From: Xiphydria camelus
Taxonomy: Eukaryota > Arthropoda > Insecta > Hymenoptera > Xiphydriidae
Length of the DNA stretch: 64,000 nt
NCBI GenBank assembly: GCA_963678675.1
Contig: OY783201.1
Span: forward strand, 20,391,769 to 20,455,768
Direction of reading: 5' to 3'
Part shown: one piece after another, positions 39,001 to 50,212 of the stretch
How the letters are laid out: the number at the start of each line of letters is the position of its first letter
Numbering within the stretch: position 1 is the first letter of the stretch
Notes under the pieces: generated by a model
Database searches by the model: none
What the model was told of the DNA's origin: nothing
The model's input: the letters and a program-made list of their open reading frames with translations, nothing else
Made by a program: the position numbers and the translations under genes

Positions 39001-42000
39001 ATGGCGAACGAAGAAATTTCGCGTCTCAAACATAAAAGAGCCATAATTAAGGCCCAAATCACATCGTTCCGGAAATTCATCGAAGAAACCTTTCCAACAA
39101 CGCTCGATCGACGCCTTTTACAACGAAGGCTGGACAAAGCCCAGGAACATTGGCAAAGTTTCGACACAATCCAGGGACAATTAGAAGATTTAGACCCCCA
39201 GGTAGAAGGCGCACCGGAGAAAAGAATAGAGATCGAAGACACCTTCTACGAATTAACCGCGCTCGCGCAATCCGCTCTATTCGATAATAGTAGCCACGAG
39301 AATAACCCGCCTGAAGCAACCGCGTCAACCGCGTCCTCCGAGGCAGTCGCGTCTACCGCATTACCTAAATCTGCACTTATCCCCGCGTCGGCTAGCAAAT
39401 CACAAGCACGATTACCGAAACTAACACTACCGTCTTTCAACGGCGCGTTCGAAAAATGGATCGCGTTCAAAGACTCCTTTATCTCATTGATTCACAATCA
39501 GGAGTCTCTCGACGCGGTCCAGAAATTACAATACCTGCGATCATGCTTGAGCGGCGAAGCGGCAGACGCGATCGCGTTTTTCGAAACTACGTCCAGCAAT
39601 TACTCTGAAGCGTGGGCACTTCTGAACGAAATGTACAATAACCAGCGGACGATTATCTTGCGACATCTATCGCTACTCTTCGCCCTACCAGCGGCGCAAC
39701 GAGACTCACCGTCAAGTCTGCGCCAGCTATTGAACAACGTACAACAACATCTACGGTCACTAAAATCCTTGGATCAACCCACAGACCAGTGGGATGCTAT
39801 AATAATCCACCTATTGTACGAGCGAATTGATAAGGCAACGAAGAAGGAATGGGAACATTCCTTAGAAGACACCGCGATGCCGGCGCTAAAGGAGATGATC
39901 TCTTTCCTCACGCGTGTCAGCCAAGCTGCGGGAGAAAACGGAAGCACAGGCAATACGCGAGAAACGAACAAAGGACGCAACCACACACCTTCTAGCCATA
40001 AATCGCTGGTTACCATGAGGAGCGGTTGCCCGATTTGCGGCCAGTCACATTACATCCAGCAATGTCCGAATTTCATGAAAATGGACGCACAAAACCGAAT
40101 AACTGCCGTCAAGAAATCCCAACTCTGCGGTAATTGCTTAAGATCTAATCACACGACCCAGCAGTGTCATTCGAGCACGTGCCGGAAGTGTCACAAGAAA
40201 CACAACACCCTCCTGCACCTCGAAAGCGAGCGCACGGAAACGAAGATTCAACCAAACAATGTGGATCATCAAGAAGCTGGACCATCATCAAGCACCGGAA
40301 ATTCAACGACCACCACACTCACTACGCTCACGACGAGCATACCAACGGAGGTCCTGCTTTCCACGGCAGTGATATACATAACCGACGCTCGAGGAGATCG
40401 TCATAGATGTCGAGCGATCTTAGATTCAGCCTCTCAGTCGCATTTTATTACAACAAGCTTAGCAGATTTGTTACATTTGCCCAAAGACGAGGTAAGTACC
40501 CCGATCACGGGACTCAACGATATAGCGACTCGAACGAGATACCAAATCAAGGCGACAATATCATCGAGGGTCAATGCCTACTCCACAAGCTTGAACCTAC
40601 TTACAATTCCACGAATCACAGGCCTCATCCCCTCGAATCCAATCAACCGACAGTGGATTGAAATACCGAAGAACCTACCTTTAGCGGATCCAGAGTTCCA
40701 CAAGCCCGCGGAAGTGGACATCTTGATCGGAGCGGGATTATTTTACTCCTTATTATGCGTGGGTCAGACTAGATCCATCGTGAAAAATCAACCGGCTAAC
40801 GCCACGTCTCCGATACTACAAAAAACGCGTCTGGGATGGATCATCGCGGGAGAGATCTCCCTGAGTCAAGGTCGAACGAATACAATTGCTTGCCATGTAG
40901 CTACAACTTCCAGTACCGACGTAGAAGAGCTTATCGAAAAATTCTGGAAGATCGAGGAGAGGAACACCACGTTACGTTGGACCAAGGAAGAGGAATTATG
41001 CGAACAACACTTTGCCGAGAATGTTAAACGCGAAGACACCGGCAGATACGCGGTGAGGCTCCCGTTCAACGAAAAACTCCCGCTACTAGGGGAATCGCGG
41101 AGCATGGCCTTGCATCGTTTTCGTCATCTGGAACGTAAATTAAACCGAGACGCCGAGCTAAAGGAGGAATATCTCGCCCTCTTAAAAGAATACAAACGCC
41201 GAGGCTATATAACCGAAACTTCCCAAGAAGAACCCGTCCAAGGAAACTATTACCTTCCCCACCATGCGGTAATAAAGAAATCCAGCATGACAATGAAGGT
41301 GCGAGTCGTCTTCGACGGCTCAGCGAAAACCACCACGGGACTGTCGCTCAACGACACACTCAGGACAGGCCCCACGATCCAAGAAGATCTATTTTCGATC
41401 ATTCTGCGATTCCGCACGCACCGGTATGTATTAACGGCCGACGTAGAAAAGATGTTTCTACAGATCTGGATACAACCGGAAGATCGTAAATACCAAAGAA
41501 TTCTATGGAGAGAGGACCCGCAGGAACCGATTAAGGAATACCAGCTCAACACGGTTACCTTCGGGCTAACATCGTCACCCTTCCTTGCGGTACGCACCTT
41601 ACACCAACTGGCCAAGGACGAGGCAAAGGCCTTTCCAAGGACAGTCGCAGTTCTCCGAGACGATTTCTATATGGACGACGTACTGACCGGCGCCAACACC
41701 TTAGAAGACGCCTACCGGCTACGCGAGGAATTGAGGACACTACTGCATCGAGGGGGTTTCCAGCTCCGGCAATGGTGTTCCAACGATAAAAGAGTTCTCG
41801 AGGGTCTGGATCAAGAAGCCGTCAACCGACGGCTATTACTCGAAACAGACTCAACGATCAAAACCTTGGGCGTGTTCTGGGACCCGGAAAAGGATTTCAT
41901 CACTTACACCGTTAAAATCAACGAAACAACGCCGACGACTACGAAACGTGTCGTATTGTCGGAAATAGCAAAGTTATTCGACCCACTAGGGCTTCTGGGT

Positions 42001-44223
42001 CCAGTCATAGTCCGAGCCAAAATCATTATGCAAAGGCTCTGGCAACACCGTCTTGCGTGGGACGAAACCGTGCCCATGGAAATCCACACGGATTGGATGG
42101 AGTTCAGGACGCGACTACAAGGGATCGGAGAATTCGCCATACCAAGGCACATTATAATCGAAGATAGCACGGAGATACAGTTACATGGATTTTGCGACGC
42201 GAGCGAGAGAGCTTACGGCGCTTGCCTGTACATGAGATCTACGGACAGTAATGGGAGGATTCTAACACAACTAATCTGCTCAAAATCGCGAGTAGCCCCG
42301 TTAAAGGTAATATCGTTACCCAGATTAGAACTGTGCGCAGCATTACTATTAGCGAACCTCTTCAAAACAACTAAGGAATCTCTAAAACTAGAATTTAACC
42401 AAGTATATCTATGGTCGGATTCCACTATCACGTTAAATTGGATCCAGACCCCGTCTAATATATTGAAAACCTTCGTTGGGAATCGAGTGGCCGAACTACA
42501 ACGCGTTACACCACCGCAGTATTGGAGACACGTACCAACATCGGACAACCCCGCGGACGTGCTATCCAGAGGTCGATTACCCGACGAACTGATCCAAGAT
42601 CACGCTTGGTATCATGGACCGCCTTGGTTGCACGAGGCCGAAGATAAATGGCCGACGAATATCGTAGCGACGATCAAAGAGGTTCCGGAAACTCGCTCCA
42701 AGGTCACTCTCCTAACGACACCCGTAGACAGCGGAATTCTAAGGAGATTTTCATCCTTCACCAAACTCAAACGTACCATAGCATATTGCTTACGTTTCCG
42801 AACCATCCGGAGCGCTAACCGCGGTTGCAAAGGAGAACTCACTACATCAGAACTACAAAACGCAACAAACTGCGTCATCAAACTAGTTCAATCCGCGTCC
42901 TTCGGTAAAGAAATAACCAACATGAAGGCCGAAAAGGAACTTCCTCCCGGCAACAAACTACGCCCACTAAATCCCTTCGTCGACGACGCAGGAATTCTGA
43001 GAGTCGGAGGACGCATCGCCCAATCCAATCTACCGTATTCTCAAAAGCATCCAGCATTATTACCACGATCACACCATGTTAATGAGCTAATTATTCGATA
43101 CGAGCATTTAAAAAACTACCACGCGGGCGTCCAAGGTACCCTATACGCCATACGGCGTAATTTTTGGCTTATCGACGGGAAAAATCAAACTCGACGTGTG
43201 ATTTTTAATTGCACTAAGTGCGCCCGCATAAATCCGAGAGAGTTCAGATACCAGATGGGTGAACTACCGGCACAACGAATCACACCATCGCGCCCTTTCT
43301 CTCATGTCGGCGTCGACTATTGTGGTCCATTCTACATTAAGGAGAAACGCTACCGAAATCAGAAGCGAATAAAAACTTACGTGGCGGTGTTCATCTGTCT
43401 AACGGTTAAAGCAGTACACCTCGAATTGGTAAGCGATCTTACCAGCGAGGCCTTCATAGCCGCGTTAAGACGCTTCACCGCCCGACGAGGGAAACCCAGC
43501 CACCTATATTGCGACAACGCGACTAATTTCACGGGCGCGAAAAACGAGTATGAGGAGATACTCAAACTATTGAGATCGCCAGAACACAAGGAAAAGACGG
43601 AACGATATTTAATCAACGAGGGAATAGAGTGGCATTTCATTCCTCCCCGAGCACCGCACTTCGGCGGACTGTGGGAAGCTGCCGTCCGCGGCTTCAAACA
43701 CCATATGAAGAGGACCATCGGCGAAACTCTATTCACCTTCGAAGATTTAAATACGTACGTCATCGAGATTGAAGCAATTCTAAATTCACGCCCAATTACT
43801 CCAATCTCCTCAGATCCAAACGACGTCCTCGCTTTAACTCCCAACCATTTCCTCATCGGTGATTCGATCACAAGCCTACCCGAACTAGACCTGCATAATA
43901 CCGCTGTCAATCGCCTATCTACCTGGCAACACATACAGCGCATGAAAACACACTTCTGGAAACGCTGGTCTAGGGAGTATATTAATGAACTAATGGTGCG
44001 ACATAAGTGGCACCAAGGAAGACCTGAAATCCGGACGGGAACTGTTGTGCTCCTGAAGGAGGACAATGTGCCCCCCCTCCGATGGGCATTAGGACGTATT
44101 ACCGAAACACATCCCGGGGCGGACGGCATCATCCGTGTAGTGACGGTGAAAACAGCCACTGGAATGTACAAAAGAAGCCTCCGCCAATTGGCACCACTAC
44201 TACAAGATCCCAAAGACTTTTGA
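39001..44223 (+). CDS. BEL/Pao Gag-Pol polyprotein, intact, 1740 residues
   Basis: One frame carries all retrotransposon functions. The capsid region (DUF1759-like) runs from about residue 137 (LPKLTLPSFNGAFEKW) to 300. Zinc knuckles begin at residue 343 (CPICGQSHYIQQC, CGNCLRSNHTTQQC, CRKCHKKHNTLLH). The aspartic protease (DUF1758-like) has AILDSASQSHFIT, Asp475. The Pao-type reverse transcriptase has VFDGSAKTTTGLSLND, TADVEKMFLQIWI and FYMDDVLTG with Asp892 and Asp893 intact. RNase H-like LHGFCDASERAYGACLYMRS follows, then an integrase zinc finger (H-x-H...C-x2-C). The integrase core has Asp1439 (GVDYCGPF), Asp1505 (LYCDNATNF) and Glu1559 (GGLWEAAVRG). A DUF5641-like end (KRSLRQLAPL) closes it. 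All catalytic residues are present, so the element may be competent. Confidence 0.92.
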   Translation: MANEEISRLKHKRAIIKAQITSFRKFIEETFPTTLDRRLLQRRLDKAQEHWQSFDTIQGQLEDLDPQVEGAPEKRIEIEDTFYELTALAQSALFDNSSHENNPPEATASTASSEAVASTALPKSALIPASASKSQARLPKLTLPSFNGAFEKWIAFKDSFISLIHNQESLDAVQKLQYLRSCLSGEAADAIAFFETTSSNYSEAWALLNEMYNNQRTIILRHLSLLFALPAAQRDSPSSLRQLLNNVQQHLRSLKSLDQPTDQWDAIIIHLLYERIDKATKKEWEHSLEDTAMPALKEMISFLTRVSQAAGENGSTGNTRETNKGRNHTPSSHKSLVTMRSGCPICGQSHYIQQCPNFMKMDAQNRITAVKKSQLCGNCLRSNHTTQQCHSSTCRKCHKKHNTLLHLESERTETKIQPNNVDHQEAGPSSSTGNSTTTTLTTLTTSIPTEVLLSTAVIYITDARGDRHRCRAILDSASQSHFITTSLADLLHLPKDEVSTPITGLNDIATRTRYQIKATISSRVNAYSTSLNLLTIPRITGLIPSNPINRQWIEIPKNLPLADPEFHKPAEVDILIGAGLFYSLLCVGQTRSIVKNQPANATSPILQKTRLGWIIAGEISLSQGRTNTIACHVATTSSTDVEELIEKFWKIEERNTTLRWTKEEELCEQHFAENVKREDTGRYAVRLPFNEKLPLLGESRSMALHRFRHLERKLNRDAELKEEYLALLKEYKRRGYITETSQEEPVQGNYYLPHHAVIKKSSMTMKVRVVFDGSAKTTTGLSLNDTLRTGPTIQEDLFSIILRFRTHRYVLTADVEKMFLQIWIQPEDRKYQRILWREDPQEPIKEYQLNTVTFGLTSSPFLAVRTLHQLAKDEAKAFPRTVAVLRDDFYMDDVLTGANTLEDAYRLREELRTLLHRGGFQLRQWCSNDKRVLEGLDQEAVNRRLLLETDSTIKTLGVFWDPEKDFITYTVKINETTPTTTKRVVLSEIAKLFDPLGLLGPVIVRAKIIMQRLWQHRLAWDETVPMEIHTDWMEFRTRLQGIGEFAIPRHIIIEDSTEIQLHGFCDASERAYGACLYMRSTDSNGRILTQLICSKSRVAPLKVISLPRLELCAALLLANLFKTTKESLKLEFNQVYLWSDSTITLNWIQTPSNILKTFVGNRVAELQRVTPPQYWRHVPTSDNPADVLSRGRLPDELIQDHAWYHGPPWLHEAEDKWPTNIVATIKEVPETRSKVTLLTTPVDSGILRRFSSFTKLKRTIAYCLRFRTIRSANRGCKGELTTSELQNATNCVIKLVQSASFGKEITNMKAEKELPPGNKLRPLNPFVDDAGILRVGGRIAQSNLPYSQKHPALLPRSHHVNELIIRYEHLKNYHAGVQGTLYAIRRNFWLIDGKNQTRRVIFNCTKCARINPREFRYQMGELPAQRITPSRPFSHVGVDYCGPFYIKEKRYRNQKRIKTYVAVFICLTVKAVHLELVSDLTSEAFIAALRRFTARRGKPSHLYCDNATNFTGAKNEYEEILKLLRSPEHKEKTERYLINEGIEWHFIPPRAPHFGGLWEAAVRGFKHHMKRTIGETLFTFEDLNTYVIEIEAILNSRPITPISSDPNDVLALTPNHFLIGDSITSLPELDLHNTAVNRLSTWQHIQRMKTHFWKRWSREYINELMVRHKWHQGRPEIRTGTVVLLKEDNVPPLRWALGRITETHPGADGIIRVVTVKTATGMYKRSLRQLAPLLQDPKDF

Positions 44224-44252
44224 GATATCCTAAGAGATTAATTCATTGATCA

Positions 44253-45074
44253 TTAGTAATAACACGATGTAAATATGTAGATAGCTACGCTACTTTAACG
44301 TACTAGTTTTAATCTTAGCATATTGGTTTCAGTAGCTCTCTCCGTTCGCAACGGGGGGAGGATGTTCCGTCGCGTATTGACAGGACCTGGAGGGTTCGGT
44401 CCGTGCGCTTAACGGCCAACCGCTCGAAACCTTTACCTCAATTTAGCAGTAATCCCGCCTACGAGGAAACTGTTCATTTCGGCTATCGCGTATTGTAAAA
44501 ACACGGATTTGCGCCTTCCTGGAGGTAAATGCGGGACGGCTCGCTGCAAATTTACCGGCGAGTCGATGGCCGGTCGGGAAACCCAAGGAGTGGTGTACCC
44601 CGGCCCGATAAGGGCAATTAGACCGTGAAGGGTGGTCGAACGCGTCGTCACGGTCGAAGACGAACGTTCGTCGCCCAGGTACCTCCAGCAACGGTACCAG
44701 CCCCTCGCACACCGATCTTTGTGAGATTCAAGTGACGCTACCCCCTTCCACCGGCAAAACGCCACTAAGGTAGGCGGAAATGAACTGCTTCCTCGGCAGT
44801 GCAAATCAGTCTCTCAACCAACGCACCCGCAGTCGAACAAGGCCGATCAAAGAGCCTCGCCGGGTCAATCATCGCGACTTTTGTCAATTTTGTAAATTGA
44901 GTTTACCAAATTAAATATAGTTATGTTTGTAATTGTCAATTAATCTCATCAGAACTAGCCGATAGGGGTGAAACGATACCCTTCCGGCAGTCCGGACAAT
45001 CGGTCGTGTCACACGTGTCCTCAGCCTTACGACCTGAGGAGATCGCAACAAAGTGATCGCGCGGCGACCGGACA
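44253..45074 (+). mobile_element. BEL 3' LTR
   Basis: Same length as the 5' LTR and near-identical. The MULE exon resumes at 45075. The segment just upstream (44224-44252) lacks an obvious long polypurine tract. Confidence 0.82.
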
Positions 45075-47008
45075 TACGATATGGGCTGGAGTAGACGAGG
45101 AAATGGGAAAAGTTACAATAGTCTCAATGGCTACGGTGCAATAATTGGTTATATGAGTAAACAAATTTTAGATTATGGTACTCGTAATCGAAAATGTAGA
45201 TTTTGTGATAATGGAAAAGACAAAAATGACCACGACTGTAGGAAAAATTTTTCCGGAAGTGCCAAGGCGATGGAAGCAGATTTAGGCGCTGCCTTGATCA
45301 ATGAGAGTCCAATTCTCAGACAGGTGGGTTTGAAAGTTAGGGTAGTTATCGGTGACGAGGACAGCTCAACCATCGCCGCTGTACGTCAGGGGAGCCTTGA
45401 AAAGATTTACAAATTAGCTGACAGTAACCATCTAAAGAAACATTTTCTTCGTGAATTGTACGACTTGAGGAAGGACTTCAAGGAAATGAGAAATAAAGAG
45501 GTCATTCCTCATTTGAAAAAATGTTTTACGTACGCTATATCACAGAATCAGGGTAATAGTGTCGGGTTGGCCAAGACACTTCGTCATCTTCATGACCATG
45601 TGTTTGGCAGCCACGAGAATTGCGGCAGTTGGTGCAAAAATAGTCATACGATTAAATTGATGGATCTTCAATTGTACCACAAATTAGGTGAAATTTTCGA
45701 AAAATATGCAGACAATGCAGCAAAATTTTTAGTGGTAGCTTCTAGTCAAGGAAACGAAAGTTTTAATAACATTGTGGCACATAAAGCACCGAAAAATTGT
45801 TGCTTCTCAGTTTGAGTGCGTCAGCTGATTACCGAGTGGCAAGTGCTGTGTGCACTAAAAATGATGGGGAAAGTCACATAATAACGGTAAACGAAAAACT
45901 GAGTTTATCTCCTGGAAAGTACATCAAGATTTATGCCATACAGAAGGATAAAAAAAGGATGGCCATAGCAATGAAAGCAAAATTACCATCACAGAAATCT
46001 CGCAGAAATTTATTGTCAAAAATGAAGGAAGCTACCAGAAAGTCGAAGGAGAGATCTGAAGGTATTCAGTATGAGACGAATCATGGCATGAATGTTAATC
46101 CAGAAGGCCCTACCATCGCTGATCCTGATCTTCTCACCAAAACGTTGATTGATGTTGCGATAAATCCGGAGAATTGTGACATTGTTTATTTTGATTTAGA
46201 GACATCGGGACTTTCGAGAAATTCGGAAGTTTTACAAATTGCTGCAAAATTTGAGCAGCACGAGTTCAACGTGTACCTCGATCCTTCAAAACCAATTGAT
46301 GCTGAAGCATCAAGAGTTACAGGGTTGAGGAATATAAGAGGAGAACTTTTTTTCCATGGTAAATCAGTACCATCGATTCCACCTAAAGACGCTTTGACAT
46401 CATTCAGAGAGTTCCTAGACTTTTCGCCGAGACCGTGCATTCTCCTGGCTCACAATGCACCTTTTGATACTGGTCATCTGCTACGTCTTATTATAAACAA
46501 TGATATGGTCGAAAATTTCCAGTGCATTGCAGGATTTTCAGATAGTTTAGGATTATTGAAAAAAGCTTTTCCTGAAAGAAAAAAGAAAAATGAAACGTTT
46601 AAACTACAATCACTGGCACAAGATTTACTGCAGCTGGAAAACACAAATCAATTTCACGAAGCTTTATTCGATGTAGAAATTTTAGAAAAACTAAGTCATG
46701 GTTATATTACAAAAAAAGATTTATGTGCAATTTGTAAGCCTTATAAACAAATCGTGTTGACTGCAGTCTTGATGCCATCGTTAGAGGATTTGAAAAAAGT
46801 TGTTTCTAATGAAATGTTGAAAAAAATGGCGGGTGCAGGAATAAGTTATGAAGTATTACGACAAACATATTTGAGTAATGGAGATAAGGGAATTTACGAA
46901 TTATTATCCAAAGACATTACGCCAAAGAAACCTTGTGTTACTAAATGTAAGAAAGTCATTGACAAGGTTGTTACGTACTTAAAGAATAAGAACGAATTTT
47001 ACAATTGA
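45075..47008 (+). pseudogene. MULE transposase catalytic part fused to a DEDDh exonuclease
   Basis: 45075-45815 encodes the Mutator-like transposase core: YDMGWSRRGNGKSYNSLNGY, CRFCDNGKDKNDHDCRKNFS, KAMEADLG, VVIGDEDSSTIAAVR (acidic catalytic-type block) and LHDHVFGSHENCGSWC. A 1-nt shift near 45795 separates it from 45797-47008, which continues SASADYRVASAVCTKNDGES, a basic linker, then a DnaQ-like 3'-5' exonuclease. The exonuclease has DIVYFDLETSGL (Exo I, DxE), LLAHNAPFDTGHLL (Exo II) and FHEALFDVEILEKL (Exo III, H-x4-D), so all DEDDh catalytic residues are present. AATAAA lies 27 bp after the stop. The exonuclease may act on DNA ends during transposition; that is inference. The gene as it stands is broken by BEL and by the shift. 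Confidence 0.72.
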
Positions 47009-47784
47009 ATATTTCACATTATATTTCAAATTCAATAAAATACTGATTTGAATTTGTATGCTTTTCCCACCTGCCTTCTAACCCTCTCATGTGAATGGGC
47101 GTTTCAGGAGCGTATCCATTATAGGAATTCAAATTTTAGTGCAAGAACGACAAAATTTGGACTAAAGTTTAATAGATTTTTTTATTACACTCTTTAACAT
47201 CTTTTAAACATATTTCAACTTTTTAATACGTAATTTTTTGGGATAAATCTTGGTAAAAGTGATGATTAATTTAATGCTTAATATTTTTCATTGAATACCG
47301 CTACGTGCCTGCCACTACGTGCCTTAGTGGGGGCTGCCGCGCCGTGCCACTGGCTATCCCCTCTCCGGTAGCAAAAGTATTACTCAGTCCCATAGTCACA
47401 TGAGATGGCTAAATCAGCTGTGCGCACTGTTGCCACATCACCGTTACTCGTCCCCACCACTTTGCAGTTTCAAGAAAAATCTCAGTTTTTAAGTTATAAT
47501 TTCTCTGAAACTATATGGCTCAGCACTTCCAGTTTTTGTGAACATAATCCTACAATATCATTTTATTCGCCGTTAGTTTTTCTTTAACATTGTAAGATTG
47601 GTTCTGTAGTTATAGCTCAAAACGTCACTTAGGTACCGTCTTTCTACATGTTAGCCATTGAAAGTCAGTGTAGAAAATGCTACTTTGAATTAACATTTTC
47701 TTTTAAACTACATGGCTCAGCCTTTTGAAATTTTGGGAATCGATGGGTAATATTTCAATTATTTGATTGGCAAAATTTCATGAG
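47009..47784. other. MULE 3' flank, no gene
   Basis: AT-rich. AATAAA at about 47035-47040 probably ends the MULE transcript. The 60-residue frame at 47405 lacks support. No repeat structure was found. Confidence 0.45.
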
Positions 47785-47880
47785 ATTCGTAAGAAAAACG
47801 CAAAACCATGGAAATACTTTAACAGATCCCTCAATACCATCGGAAGGGCCCTTGCCTTGCGCATTATGCCAAATTGCTTG
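47785..47880 (-). pseudogene. Inverted fragment of the GKGPSDGIGG protein
   Basis: The minus strand reads AQGKGPSDGIEGSVKVFPW, the same block as the plus-strand protein at 48054. The shared 20-bp core AAGGGCCCTTCCGATGGTAT makes a fold-back with 48079-48098. Confidence 0.5.
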
Positions 47881-48044
47881 CATCACGACTCGTACACGGT
47901 TAACGCTTTTTCTAGAATCATCAATGATTTTTAAAAATCGTTTTTACCAATGCCGTCAAAGATGATTGTCAGACGCGGCGCCACAGCAATTAAAAATTTC
48001 AAAAATTTCTGTAATATTTATTATCATTTTGAAGATTTTGGCTT

Positions 48045-48467
48045 CGCTGCTGAATGGCATTTTTTGCCACAGCGCAGGGTAAGGGCCCTTCCGATGGTAT
48101 TGGGGGAACTGTTAAGCGATTAGCTGCTCGAGCAAGTCTGCAATTGCCAGTACATGAACAAATAATGACTCCAAGTGCTCTCTATGAATGGGCATCTAAG
48201 CCGGATAATCTACTGATACTAACGTTTAGTTACTGGGATGCTACGAATTATGATGTGATAAAATCGGAATTATATCAGATCGCTTCTGCCACGCAAAGCC
48301 CAACCGTGATACCTTGCGTTCTCACTGCATTATTCCTGATGAAAATGGAAAAATTAGAACAAAAAGATATTCATTTTCGCCAGACTATCAAGTCCTTGAT
48401 ATATTGGAAAAACAGTAAGTTGTTATGTCAAATTTTATTCAATAAAACACTTAATAAATATCAATAA
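48045..48467 (+). pseudogene. Insect repeat-encoded protein fragment with GKGPSDGIGGTVKR block
   Basis: The frame reads FFATAQGKGPSDGIGGTVKR LAARASLQLPVHEQ and continues PSALYEWASKPDNLLILTFS, ending at 48467. I recognise the HFFATSHGKG-C/S-DG-GGTVKR pattern from many unnamed insect and cnidarian multicopy proteins that look mobile, but I cannot name the family's function. The Asp in KGPSDG and the Lys-Arg pair are conserved in that pattern. The N-terminal half expected for the family is absent or scrambled, so this is a fragment. Confidence 0.45.
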
Positions 48468-48479
48468 AATCATAATTCA

Positions 48480-49615
48480 TTATAAATAATATATGAGTCG
48501 ATTTGTCGCAATTTTGTCCTACATTTCGTTTTCCTTATCGTGATTTTTGGTAAATAACTTGCTCAACAGTTAATTTTTTTGTGATTAAGTTTCAGCAAAT
48601 ATTACTCATGAAAAAATTTTTTTGTTTGGAGATTTTTTTTCAAAAATAGTGCATAAAACATTGAAAAATCGCTATTCCATGGTGTGTGACGGCTTAAAAA
48701 GTTTGTAATTCTTTGAAGATTAATTTGAAAATGGTTTTCTTGAAATCAAAAATGGAGTATTTTCAGGAGGCGAAAAAATAGTGGTTACTTTCGTTTCTAT
48801 CGGTACTGGTAATACCGCATATTTTTTTCCAGAAAATACGTTCAAAAACAAAACCTTTTATATTTGAAGTTTTTTGAAATTATCATTTCTTCTATTCGAA
48901 AATTAGCCCTGGAAATCACATTTTTCAATATTGTCGAGAGATATCCCGTTTAAACAAAGGCAATAAAAAAAATCCTCTTAGGGGTATGTTTAGAACCCAT
49001 AACCTTTTAAGAAAAAAAATATATGAAGTAAATTCCCGACCCCATGGGTTTCGCTTTGTCGTTTTCTTGTGAAATGCCCCATATACAGGGTGACTGTTAT
49101 CGCGACGTATTCCTTTTTGAAGTGGTGTTAGTAGAGACAATTCGCAGTCGATTGAACCACAATATGCATAATCGACTTGTTGATAGTTTTCGAGATATTT
49201 TAATTTTTGTGTTTTCTTAGAAATGGACTACCTTTTACTACTAATTGTAAAATAAAAAAGGATAATTTTTTTTTGTAATTTTTTTGCCTCTACCGTTAAT
49301 ACCCATAGTAGTTCATGTTATGTAACAAAAATTATGTTAAATAGTTTGATATGACAAAAATACAGTACCTAAAACCTGCAACGGTTGTTAGAAACTTTAA
49401 CCCAATTGTAGATTCACCAGGATTTATTTCAAAAATTTGTGAATACACATTAAACGTACAAATTATTTTAAAAACTTCTCTGCTTCAACACCTTTCAAAT
49501 GAGGTACAGTTTTAAGAAATTTCCAGTTACTTCCAGGAATAATACAAAAATAGCTCAGCAGGTAGGCTATCTTAATGTTCTCTAAGTTAGAAGATAAGGA
49601 TTGATACTGATATCT
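48480..49615. other. AT-rich region with a DD41D-like terminus
   Basis: No gene. At 49086 TACAGGGTGACTGTTATCGC resembles a CAGGGTG left terminal repeat of the DD41D type following TA. About 150 bp of it can be followed, and no partner end or transposase was found. Confidence 0.4.
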
Positions 49616-49985
49616 AAATCGGTCTACTCTCAAATCCAAGATGGCGGATCCAATATAGCAGATGGCGAGAATAGACCGATTTGCATATCAGCATTGTAAT
49701 GAGCGACCCAAAAAACCGCCGAGTAACAAGTTTTGGACCGTAATCTTCAAATTCTAAAAATGTCTGGAATTCATCGTCCGCCATCTTGGATTTCAGACTA
49801 GACCGTTTTTGACATCAGCATCGTAATGAGCGACCTCGAAAACTCCCGAGTAACAAGTTTCGAGCCATAATCTTCAAATTCTAAACATTTCCGGAAATCA
49901 TCATCCGCCATATTGTATTCGTCATCTTGGATTTGAGTATAGATCGATCTGGATATTAGAATCGTAATGAGCGACCCCGAAAATG
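49616..49985. repeat. 128-140 bp tandem repeat with AAGATGGCGG motifs
   Basis: GTAATGAGCG recurs at 49696, 49824 and 49964. Each unit also has CGAGTAACAAGTTT, TAATCTTCAAATTCTAAA and a CCGCCATCTTGG-like block. The repeat ends by about 49985. Confidence 0.75.
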
Positions 49986-50212
49986 TAAAATAAATTTATG
50001 GACTTTTATTTATTTTCCCAGTTTTTTATGAGGACTAACAAGGGGACCCTTCGAAAGTCGGAGCACCGATTGTAATGAATTTTTTTTATAAATAAATGGA
50101 AGTCCCCTGAGTAACGCTCATACTTTACTTTTGTCCAATGCGCCTTTGTTTATTTAAAAAAAAAATTGTTTTGACGCGTAAAGTGTGTACTGTAATGTAA
50201 TACTCGGTATCC
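49986..50212. other. Spacer, no gene
   Basis: AT-rich with poly-A/T runs. Nothing recognised. Confidence 0.4.

Larger units (their letters stand above)
37914..45074 (+). mobile_element. Full-length BEL/Pao retrotransposon
   Basis: Two 822-bp LTRs, a tRNA-Tyr-type primer-binding site and a single intact 1740-residue ORF. By eye the LTRs differ at two positions (near 38646/44985 and 38714/45053), which indicates a recent insertion. The boundaries given are where the two LTR copies stop matching. No clean 5-bp target duplication is visible. Confidence 0.85.

Noticed and set aside
43377..44213. 278-residue minus-strand ORF
   Set aside because: Shadow of the BEL integrase region; the plus frame carries all motifs.
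47405..47587. 60-residue ORF after the MULE gene
   Set aside because: No start context, domain or splice support; chance frame.
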